Below the pieces are notes generated by a model. It ran no database searches and was not told where the DNA came from. It saw only the letters and a list, made by a program, of their open reading frames with translations. Below are positions 1-5,796 of a DNA stretch of 7,253 nt, in pieces. Positions within the stretch are counted from its first letter, which is position 1. Each line of letters starts with the position of its first letter. This DNA comes from an uncultured Porphyromonadaceae bacterium (GTDB lineage Bacteria > Bacteroidota > Bacteroidia > Bacteroidales > Muribaculaceae). A program made the position numbers and the translations under genes. The stretch spans positions 1-7,253 of the forward strand of contig URLF01000106.1 of NCBI GenBank assembly GCA_900548705.1. The letters are read 5' to 3'.

Positions 1-530
1 CCACGCGAGGTGTCCACCGCCGAATCGGCCAGCCCGATCAGCTCGGCCCGGCGCATTCCGGTGGAATACAACATCAGGAAAATCAGCGAGTCGCGTATGG
101 CGGTGAAGCTGTCAGGGCTCTCCTCCCGTGGGCGGTCCTGCTCTATTATGTCATTGACCTCGGCGGAGCGCAGGTTGACAGGCAACGGTTTGGGCACTTT
201 GGCCATCTCCACGTCGCGGGCCGGATTGATGTCAAGCATCCCCTTGCGCTGGAGATAGGCGTAAAACGAGCTGACGGCGGTCAGCTTGCGGCGCAGGGTG
301 CGGGGCGACACACCGCTCTCGGCTATGGTAAGCAGCCACTGGCGTATGTCGGAGGTGGTGACCGTCAGGGGGTCGAAGCTGTCGTCAGGAGCGGGCAAAG
401 GAGGTTTCGGCTGAGGGACACCGGTGATGAATTCCCTGAACTGACGCAAGTCGACAGAATACGACAAAACGGTATGAACTGAGAGACTCAGCTCACACCG
501 GATATATGTCAAAAATGATTGTATCAGCAT
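1..530 (-). CDS. xerC: XerC/XerD-type tyrosine recombinase, N-terminal 176 residues (cut by window edge)
   Basis: Site-specific recombinase that, in the Xer family, resolves chromosome dimers at dif during division. The minus-strand frame opens at ATG 530-528, preceded in frame by a stop about 20 bases upstream, and stays open to position 1. Residues 1-95 form the SAM-like core-binding domain (begins MLIQSFLTYI; SPRTLRRKLTAVSSFYAYL at about 75-93). The catalytic domain begins near residue 115, and LYSTGMRRAELIGL (154-167) carries the first catalytic Arg (R160 by alignment to the ATGLR motif of XerD). The HxxR and Tyr motifs lie outside the window; family members are about 290-300 residues. 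It follows rpsU on the same strand after 151 bases, a neighbourhood familiar in Bacteroidetes, where hpf commonly comes next. This favours a housekeeping Xer protein over a phage integrase. XerC versus XerD cannot be settled from this fragment. Confidence 0.9.
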   Translation of the reverse strand, partial: MLIQSFLTYIRCELSLSVHTVLSYSVDLRQFREFITGVPQPKPPLPAPDDSFDPLTVTTSDIRQWLLTIAESGVSPRTLRRKLTAVSSFYAYLQRKGMLDINPARDVEMAKVPKPLPVNLRSAEVNDIIEQDRPREESPDSFTAIRDSLIFLMLYSTGMRRAELIGLADSAVDTSR

Positions 531-607
531 TGTCAACTTCGCTTTCAGTCAGACCGATAGACCTCCGGAAGCCGGATGTTGAAGCTTGGAAGAGGTGGCT
601 TCGGTAG

Positions 608-639
608 CGAAGTTATGACATTCCTTCGTAAAATCCAAA
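608..639 (-). promoter_or_regulatory. Candidate promoter for xerC
   Basis: On the minus strand there is TTTG (639-636), a 20-base spacer and TAACTTCG (615-608), one mismatch from the Bacteroidetes -7 consensus TAnnTTTG. The spacing fits the known 19-21 bases. It would give a leader of roughly 70 bases before the xerC ATG. A small hairpin (CTTCG-CTAC-CGAAG, 599-612) overlaps the -7 box and presumed start. Prediction only. Confidence 0.45.
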
Positions 640-651
640 TTTTTCTCAATG

Positions 652-680
652 AAAAACCCGGATGATGTTACGAAACATCA
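652..680 (-). terminator. Weak terminator- or attenuator-like hairpin after rpsU
   Basis: Two bases after the rpsU stop, the minus strand has a perfect 7-bp stem, TGATGTT / AACATCA (680-663) with a TCGT loop, then TCCGGG and five T. The stem is AT-rich and the T run is offset by six bases, so it is at best a partial terminator. It could let rpsU be expressed far above xerC. Confidence 0.35.
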
Positions 681-681
681 A

Positions 682-873
682 TTATTCCTCAACGAGGCGC
701 AGTTTCTGGACGTAAACCGCCTTCATCATCTTCTTGCGGTTTGTCACGGAGGGCTTTTCAAAAGCCTGACGGCTGCGAAGTTCCTTCACGATGCCGGTCT
801 TCTCGTATTTGCGCTTGAATTTCTTGAGAGCTTTTTCGATGTTGTCGCCTTCTTTAACTTGTACGATAATCAT
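682..873 (-). CDS. rpsU: 30S ribosomal protein bS21
   Basis: Small basic protein of the 30S subunit platform, near the 3' end of 16S rRNA. The 63-residue product has the family hallmarks: N-terminal MIIVQVKEGDNIEKALKKFKRK, then KTGIVKELRSRQAFEKPSVTNRKK (central and basic) and a C-terminal helix ending KLRLVEE. Length is normal for Bacteroidetes bS21. The start is the ATG at 873-871. Its upstream region is A-rich (AAGAACCCCAAAAA) with no Shine-Dalgarno sequence, as usual in this phylum, where bS21 helps sequester the anti-SD of 16S rRNA. A strong promoter and a structured leader lie upstream; xerC follows. The identification is secure. Confidence 0.97.
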   Translation of the reverse strand: MIIVQVKEGDNIEKALKKFKRKYEKTGIVKELRSRQAFEKPSVTNRKKMMKAVYVQKLRLVEE

Positions 874-915
874 TTTTTGGGGTTCTTATTCTTATAATTG
901 TTTAATTCTGTTGAG

Positions 916-960
916 CGGCGAATCGCCGGGGATTGCCCCGCCCAAAGGTTTGCACCTTTG
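916..960 (-). promoter_or_regulatory. Structured 5' leader of rpsU (three hairpins)
   Basis: Reading the minus strand toward rpsU, three short perfect stems follow one another. The first is CAAAGGT-GCAA-ACCTTTG (960-943), 7 bp with a GNRA tetraloop. The second is GGGG-CAAT-CCCC (939-928). The third is CGGCG-ATT-CGCCG (928-916), which shares one base with the second. About 40 unstructured AU-rich bases then lead to the ATG. An alternative long pairing, GCCCCGC (973-967) with GCGGGGC (941-935), excludes the second hairpin. However, its upstream arm lies at or before the predicted transcription start, so it may not form in RNA. Autogenous control of bS21 is a plausible role but is inferred. Confidence 0.45.
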
Positions 961-972
961 CGATTTGCGGGG

Positions 973-1004
973 CAAAATTACGGAGTTTTTTTTGATTGAC
1001 AAAA
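973..1004 (-). promoter_or_regulatory. rpsU promoter (Bacteroidetes sigma-ABfr type)
   Basis: Minus strand: TTTTG (1004-1000), a 19-base spacer that is A-rich, then TAATTTTG (980-973), an exact match to TAnnTTTG. Transcription should begin near 968-966, giving a leader of about 95 bases. This is the best promoter match in the window. Confidence 0.7.
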
Positions 1005-1028
1005 TCTTTTGACGCATTTTTTACGCCA

Positions 1029-1060
1029 GGCGGTGTGATAAATCGGTATAATTCACCGCC
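1029..1060. repeat. Inverted repeat GGCGGTG ... CACCGCC
   Basis: A perfect 7-bp inverted repeat (1029-1035 and 1054-1060) is separated by an 18-base AT-rich loop. It lies between the end of the starch-binding-type gene and the rpsU promoter. No T run follows on either strand, so it is a poor classical terminator. It may form part of a dispersed intergenic repeat with the adjacent palindromes. Confidence 0.4.
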
Positions 1061-1066
1061 CAACGT

Positions 1067-1099
1067 CCCCCCGCGGGGCAAAAATCCCCCTCGCGGAGG
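1067..1099. repeat. Paired GC-rich palindromes, REP-like
   Basis: Plus strand: two related units, CCCCCCGCGGGG (1067-1078) and CCCCCTCGCGGAGG (1086-1099), are joined by CAAAAAT. The first contains the palindrome CCCCGCGGGG; the second folds as CCTC-GCG-GAGG. GGGG (1075-1078) can also pair with CCCC (1086-1089). On the minus strand the second unit sits two bases after the upstream gene's stop and is followed by GGGATTTTT. This short stem plus T run could terminate that gene. Confidence 0.4.
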
Positions 1100-1100
1100 C

Positions 1101-2717
1101 TCAGCGGACAAAATGCTTGGCGGCTGTGGTGCCGGTCGAGATGATGTAGAGACCGGCGGCGGGAAGCTCGAACGAGCCGGAAACACCGGCGGCCACCACC
1201 TGTCCCTGGGCATTGTAGACGGTCACGGGAACGGAAGCCGATACCGCGAGGCCATTGACAGTGTAGGCAGCCACCTCGGCAGCTTCACCGATTTTCTCCA
1301 CGGCGGAGAACTCGCCGACCTTGCCGGAGAACTTGTAGACACCGCCACGCTCACAGGTGAGGTCGGCGGTCTGTTTGCCTGTGCCTCCGGAACCATTGTT
1401 GAAAATCACCATCATAGTGGCCGACGCGTCGGGAGAGAATGAATAGGCGTAGACATCACCGTAGGTCTCGATGGTGGTCTCCGACATCTGGGTTCCGGGC
1501 CATGCACCGGCATAAGCCTTGTCGCCGTTAGCTGTGTCCCAGAGATATGTGAAGACATTTCCCCATGAAGCGGCGGCGCCATCCTTGACGAAATAGATGT
1601 TCCAGTCACCTTCCGACGGGGTCGGAGGGGTGGGAGGTGTCGGGGGAGTCGGAGGAGTGGGGACTTCGTTGGAGCGGATATGCCCTACCGAGGCCAGGGC
1701 GTAAGTGATCTCGTCAATGTCATCCTTCTCGTGGGAAGTTGAGTTGTCTTTTCCGTACGGGCCGAGGATATTGTCGGTCATCGTGGGGTCGAAGGGCACA
1801 CAGTCGATACCGCTCTCTCCACGGGTGGCGACCAGGCGCACACCGATACCGTTCTCCTCAAGCCACTCGCGGGTGATGCCGACAGCGGTCATCGGTATCT
1901 TGATTTCGTAGAATGAGTCAAACTTTGTGTCGTGGGGATTCAGACCCTCCACGGGACCGGCCATCAGGTTGTCGTAACATTCAGGGTCATAGATGTTGTT
2001 GACAACCGAGGGGTCGGAAACCAGCTCGCCGGGGTTAGCCCATTCGGCGGTGGTGCGCTGACGCCAGAGATGAGAAGGCGCGAAGCCCTCCTTCATGGCG
2101 TAGGAGATGCCAAGACTGCTGAAACGCTTGCAATTGGCTCCGTAGTCAGACAAACCCTGAGCATTGCCGGTGAACATGGCGGGGTCACCCTGTCCGGCCT
2201 TGCCGCTCATGAAGAAGAGGAAGTCGGTATGGGATTTGAACTCAACCCCGTTGGTGGCATTGTCACCCCAGATAAAACGGCCGTCGGTGAGGTGGCCGGT
2301 CATGCCGGGCTTGCTACGGTCGACAGACAGCGAGAGGATGAAAGGCACATCGCCGATGCGGCCTCCGTCGGTCAGAGGGCCGTCGCCTGGACGGGCCCAG
2401 GTGTCGCCGGTGTTCACCATCTGCCAGGCGAAATAGAGGTTGTTGTCATCCCAGGCGGCATAAAGCGCGTAGCAGTCGAGGACACAGTTCTCATGGGAGC
2501 CGCAGAAGGTGGTGGCCATGTCGTTGGCACCGCAGGTGGCGACAATCATATCGTCTGACCAGTCGGAAAACTCCCCGTCGATTGTGATTGTGGCGACCTT
2601 GCCGACAGCATCGCCGGGATTGGTCGAGTAGTAGGCGCGGGTTTCCACGGGATCGCCGTCGGCATACATCGCGGCAGCGAGTCCCAGGGCGCCTGCCCCG
2701 AGTAAAAATCGTTTCAT
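1101..2717 (-). CDS. Exported CBM9/DOMON-like plus CBM26-like starch-binding-type protein
   Basis: The 538-residue product starts with a signal peptide (MKRFLLGAGALGLAAAMYA, cleavage about residue 16-19). Residues 43-345 resemble CBM9/DOMON-like beta-sandwich domains: the ITIDGEFSDWSDD opening and AAWDDNNLYFAWQMVNTGD are typical. A Cys cluster (C62, C72, C78, C82) lies inside. A PPT-repeat linker (351-368) leads to a CBM26-like starch-binding module (371-470; WNIYFVKD, WGNVFTYLWD, AWPGTQM). Residues 485-538 form a small beta domain (TVYNAQGQVV, AAGLYIISTG, KHFVR end) similar to type IX secretion sorting domains. No glycoside hydrolase domain is visible, so it probably binds alpha-glucan at the cell surface without cutting it. 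The start is well placed, about 90 bases below a promoter. No SusC/SusD or amylase gene is adjacent. Domain names are recognised by eye; the ligand is inferred. Confidence 0.9.
   Translation of the reverse strand: MKRFLLGAGALGLAAAMYADGDPVETRAYYSTNPGDAVGKVATITIDGEFSDWSDDMIVATCGANDMATTFCGSHENCVLDCYALYAAWDDNNLYFAWQMVNTGDTWARPGDGPLTDGGRIGDVPFILSLSVDRSKPGMTGHLTDGRFIWGDNATNGVEFKSHTDFLFFMSGKAGQGDPAMFTGNAQGLSDYGANCKRFSSLGISYAMKEGFAPSHLWRQRTTAEWANPGELVSDPSVVNNIYDPECYDNLMAGPVEGLNPHDTKFDSFYEIKIPMTAVGITREWLEENGIGVRLVATRGESGIDCVPFDPTMTDNILGPYGKDNSTSHEKDDIDEITYALASVGHIRSNEVPTPPTPPTPPTPPTPSEGDWNIYFVKDGAAASWGNVFTYLWDTANGDKAYAGAWPGTQMSETTIETYGDVYAYSFSPDASATMMVIFNNGSGGTGKQTADLTCERGGVYKFSGKVGEFSAVEKIGEAAEVAAYTVNGLAVSASVPVTVYNAQGQVVAAGVSGSFELPAAGLYIISTGTTAAKHFVR
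1617..1664 (-). repeat. Tandem 9-base repeats encoding the Pro-Pro-Thr linker
   Basis: Four consecutive PPT codon triplets (residues 355-366), flanked by VPT and P, form imperfect 9-base units that differ at third positions. They separate the CBM9-like and starch-binding domains as a flexible, probably extended linker. Such repeats can change copy number between strains. Confidence 0.75.
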
Positions 2718-2813
2718 GGTTGAAAAGCGGTTATTTGATGAATGAAATGTAAGTCATGGATTCGATTCGGGATGCGGACACCTATGGCGATTCCCATCTC
2801 CCCGAGATGCCCG

Positions 2814-2844
2814 CAAAGTTACGCATTTTCCAAAAATCAGGCAA
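2814..2844 (-). promoter_or_regulatory. Promoter of the starch-binding-type gene
   Basis: Minus strand: TAACTTTG (2821-2814) matches the Bacteroidetes -7 box TAnnTTTG. GTTG (2845-2842) lies 20 bases upstream as a one-mismatch -33 box. The predicted leader is about 90 bases and has no SD-like sequence before the ATG. Confidence 0.6.
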
Positions 2845-2877
2845 CAAAATTCACCCTCCACAACTTAAATAAAGGCA

Positions 2878-2905
2878 TTCCCGGAAACGAATCCGGAAGT
2901 TTTTT
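2878..2905 (+). terminator. Terminator-like hairpin just upstream of the parC -7 box
   Basis: Plus strand: TTCCCGGA (2878-2885) pairs with TCCGGAA (2892-2898) through one bulged C and an AACGAA loop, followed by G and six T (2900-2905). It has intrinsic terminator form, but no plus-strand gene precedes it. It may block stray transcription into parC or act as a regulatory site overlapping the promoter. Confidence 0.3.
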
Positions 2906-2907
2906 CG

Positions 2908-2915
2908 TAACTTTG
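2908..2915 (+). promoter_or_regulatory. parC promoter -7 box
   Basis: TAACTTTG matches TAnnTTTG exactly and is followed by a start region about 45 bases before the parC ATG at 2964. There is no good TTTG at the expected -33 position, so the promoter may be weak or need an activator. Its position argues against any parC start upstream of it. Confidence 0.5.
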
Positions 2916-2963
2916 CAGACGACGCCCCCGGGTGTCGCCGTTTCCCCAATCCATGTCACGACA

Positions 2964-5747
2964 ATGACCGACAGCAACAATATCGACAACAACATACCTG
3001 AAAATACCTCAGAAAACATTTCAAACGACGACCTGGCGGAGGAGTTCCGCCCGGCGGATGATGCCGGGGAGACTCCGGATTCCCCACGCGCCGTGATGGC
3101 CGAGGAAATCGCCGAGGAGGAGGAGGAAGCCGGCGCGCTTCCGCCGACCATCGGCACCGAAGCCTCGCGCCTGAGACTCGGCGGCATGTACCGCAACTGG
3201 TTTCTCGACTATGCCTCCTATGTCATCCTCGAACGCGCCGTGCCTCACATCGACGACGGTCTGAAGCCCGTGCAGCGCCGAATCCTCCACTCGATGAAGA
3301 CCATCGACGACGGACGCTACAACAAGGTGGCAAACATTGTCGGCAACACCATGCAGTATCACCCCCACGGCGACGCGTCAATCAAGGACGCCCTCGTGCA
3401 GCTGGGCCAGAAAGAACTGCTTATCGACACCCAGGGTAACTGGGGAAACATACTGACCGGCGACGACGCGGCCGCCGGGCGTTACATCGAGGCGCGCCTC
3501 TCCCCCTTCGCCCTCGACGCGCTCTACAACGCCAAAATCACCGACTGGGTGCCCTCTTACGATGGCCGCAAGCAGGAGCCTGTTACCCTACCCGTGAAAT
3601 TCCCCCTGCTGCTGTTCCAGGGGGTGGAGGGTATCGCCGTCGGACTTTCATCTAAGATTCTGCCCCACAACTTCAACGAGATTCTCGACTCGGCCATAGC
3701 ATACCTCCAGGGGCGCGAGTTCACCCTCCTGCCCGACTTCCCCACCGGGGGGCTCATCGATGTCGCCCGTTACAATGACGGCGAACGCGGCGGCAGTGTG
3801 CGCGTCAGGGCCAAAATCGAGAAAATCGACAATGTGACCCTCGCCGTCACCGAGATACCCTACGGCAAGACCACCCGCACCGTCATAGAGTCTATCCTCA
3901 AGGCTTACGAGAAGGGGAAAATCAAGATACGCAAGGTCGATGATAACACCTCCGACCAGGCGCGTATCCTGGTGCATCTCCAGAGCGGCACCTCCTCCGA
4001 CAAGGCCATAGACGCCCTCTATGCCTTCACCGACTGCGAGGTCGCCATCTCCCCCAACTGCTGTGTCATCAGCGACCGCAAGCCGGTGTTCCTCACCGTC
4101 AGCGACCTGTTGCGCCACAGCGCCGAGCGCACCCGCGACCTGTTGCGCCGCGAGCTTGAGATCAAGCTCGGCGAGGTCAGCGAACAGCTCAATTTCGCGT
4201 CGCTCGAACGTATCTTCATCGAGGAACGCATCTACAAGGACAAGGAGTTCGAGCAGGGTGAAACGATGGAAGCTGTCGTGGCCCATGTCCACAAACGCCT
4301 CCTCCCCTTCCTCCCCCAGCTTGTCAGGGAGGTGACCGACGACGATGTGCTGCGCCTGATGGAGATAAAGATGAAGCGCATCCTGAAATTCTCGGCCAAA
4401 GAGGCCGACCGCGTCATCGCCCTCTACAACGAGCGCATCGCTGAAATCAAGGGACATCTCGACAACCTGACCGACTACACCGTCGACTGGTTCCTCTCCC
4501 TAAAGGAAAAATATGGAGCGGCGTTCCCGCGCCGCACCGTAATCCGCGCTTTCGACAACATCGAGGCATCGCGCGTGGCCGAGGCCAACGAGAAGCTCTA
4601 TTTCAACCGCGACGAGGGCTTCATCGGCATGTCGCTCAAGAAGGATGAATACCTGTTCAACTGCTCTGTCCTCGATGAAGTGATCATCTTCTACAACGAT
4701 GGCCGCTACAAGGTTGTCCGCGTGGCCGACAAGCTCTTCATCGGCAAGAATGTGAAGCATATCGGCCTGTTCGACAAGAAGGATGACCGTATGGTCTACA
4801 ACGTCATCTATCAGGATGGACGTGGCGGCACCTACTATATGAAACGCTTCAAGGTCTCGGGTGTGACCCGCGACAAGGAATACAACCTCACCCGTGGCAC
4901 CGCCGGAAGCCGTATCGCCTGGTTCTCGGCCAACCCCAACGGCGAGGCGGAGGTGGTCAAGGTGACCCTAAAGCCGAAACCGCGCCTGAGCCGCCTGCAG
5001 TTTGACATCGACTTCTCCGAACTGGCCATCAAGGGTAAACAGAGCCTCGGCAACATCGTGACCCGCAACGAGGTACACCGCTTCTCGCTCAAGGAGAAGG
5101 GCACCTCGACCCTCGGAGGACGCGAGGTATGGTTTGACCGCGATGTGCTGCGGCTCAACTATGACGGACGCGGCGAACTGCTCGGCGAGTTCTTCGGCGA
5201 GGACAAGGTATTGGTTGTCACCCGCCAGGGTGAATATTACCTGACATCGTTCGACGCCACCAACCATTACGACCATGTCGACATACTCCGCATAGAGAAA
5301 TACCGCCCCAACCATATATGGACGGCTGTGCTGTTCGACGCAGACCAGGGCTACCCCTACCTGAAACGATTCACCTTCGAGCCTTCCGCACGTCGGCAGC
5401 GTTTCATCGGGGAGAACCCCAAGTCGCAGCTGATTCTGCTCACCGACACCCCGGGGACCCGGTTCAGCGTCACCTTCGCCGGGACTGACAGCCACCGCGA
5501 ACCGCTGGAGGTGGACTCCACCGAGTTCATCGCCGTCAAGTCGTTCAAGGCCAAGGGGAAACGCCTTACAACATTCAAGCTCGGCGAAATCACCGAAATC
5601 GAGCCTCGTCCCGATGCCGAGCCTGATGTGGAGACCCCCGAGGATGAAGGCCCCGATTCCACCCCCGACGACACCATCCCCGCCGAACCGGAGATGAGCG
5701 ACGAGGAGCTGCGCGACTCAATCATCGGCCAGGAGCGCCTCTTCTAA
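2964..5747 (+). CDS. parC: DNA topoisomerase IV subunit A
   Basis: Breakage-reunion subunit of topoisomerase IV, which decatenates daughter chromosomes with ParE. The product is 927 residues from ATG 2964. Residues 1-62 are an acidic, disordered-looking extension. The catalytic core follows: YRNWFLDYASYVILERAVPH (76-95), YHPHGD (132-137) and AAGRYIEARLS (169-179), with Y174 as the DNA-linking tyrosine. A coiled-coil gate region follows (about 375-515). From about 535 to 870 lies the C-terminal beta-pinwheel region, which lacks a GyrA box QRRGGKG; this and the IKGKQSLGN version indicate ParC and not GyrA. Residues 878-927 are an acidic tail ending QERLF. The frame is open back to 2742, but that extension of 74 codons spans the promoter and is not expected to be translated. 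The residue equivalent to quinolone-determining GyrA S83 is Ala (A138). Confidence 0.97.
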   Translation: MTDSNNIDNNIPENTSENISNDDLAEEFRPADDAGETPDSPRAVMAEEIAEEEEEAGALPPTIGTEASRLRLGGMYRNWFLDYASYVILERAVPHIDDGLKPVQRRILHSMKTIDDGRYNKVANIVGNTMQYHPHGDASIKDALVQLGQKELLIDTQGNWGNILTGDDAAAGRYIEARLSPFALDALYNAKITDWVPSYDGRKQEPVTLPVKFPLLLFQGVEGIAVGLSSKILPHNFNEILDSAIAYLQGREFTLLPDFPTGGLIDVARYNDGERGGSVRVRAKIEKIDNVTLAVTEIPYGKTTRTVIESILKAYEKGKIKIRKVDDNTSDQARILVHLQSGTSSDKAIDALYAFTDCEVAISPNCCVISDRKPVFLTVSDLLRHSAERTRDLLRRELEIKLGEVSEQLNFASLERIFIEERIYKDKEFEQGETMEAVVAHVHKRLLPFLPQLVREVTDDDVLRLMEIKMKRILKFSAKEADRVIALYNERIAEIKGHLDNLTDYTVDWFLSLKEKYGAAFPRRTVIRAFDNIEASRVAEANEKLYFNRDEGFIGMSLKKDEYLFNCSVLDEVIIFYNDGRYKVVRVADKLFIGKNVKHIGLFDKKDDRMVYNVIYQDGRGGTYYMKRFKVSGVTRDKEYNLTRGTAGSRIAWFSANPNGEAEVVKVTLKPKPRLSRLQFDIDFSELAIKGKQSLGNIVTRNEVHRFSLKEKGTSTLGGREVWFDRDVLRLNYDGRGELLGEFFGEDKVLVVTRQGEYYLTSFDATNHYDHVDILRIEKYRPNHIWTAVLFDADQGYPYLKRFTFEPSARRQRFIGENPKSQLILLTDTPGTRFSVTFAGTDSHREPLEVDSTEFIAVKSFKAKGKRLTTFKLGEITEIEPRPDAEPDVETPEDEGPDSTPDDTIPAEPEMSDEELRDSIIGQERLF

Positions 5748-5796
5748 CCGCTCATATTTTATCACTTAACCCCTCAAAACCGCCCCAACCACTCAA

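Noticed and set aside
10..258. 82-codon plus-strand frame at the left edge
   Set aside because: It lies opposite the xerC coding sequence, whose catalytic-domain motifs are clear on the minus strand.
1..530. Phage or integron integrase from a mobile element
   Set aside because: The neighbourhood with rpsU and the XerC-like N-terminus fit the housekeeping recombinase; no att-like repeats, tRNA gene or other mobile genes are visible.
531..681. tRNA or other small structured RNA in the rpsU-xerC gap
   Set aside because: I found no cloverleaf or T-arm GTTCGAATC-type sequence; only short hairpins are present.
649..897. Plus-strand frame of 82 codons with hydrophobic content over rpsU
   Set aside because: It is the complement of rpsU; the apparent hydrophobicity comes from reading Lys/Glu codons backwards.
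935..973. Long stem GCCCCGC / GCGGGGC as a plus-strand terminator
   Set aside because: No plus-strand gene precedes it and the T run on that strand is more than ten bases beyond the stem; the site is better read as promoter and leader of rpsU.
1932..2558. 208-codon plus-strand frame within the starch-binding-type gene
   Set aside because: It is the complementary frame of a gene with a signal peptide, domains and promoter; its sequence has no recognisable features.
3648..4457. 269-codon open frame antisense to parC
   Set aside because: Its protein is a low-complexity mirror of GC-rich parC codons (rich in Val, Leu, Gly, Glu, His) with no recognisable motif; parC itself is unmistakable on the plus strand.
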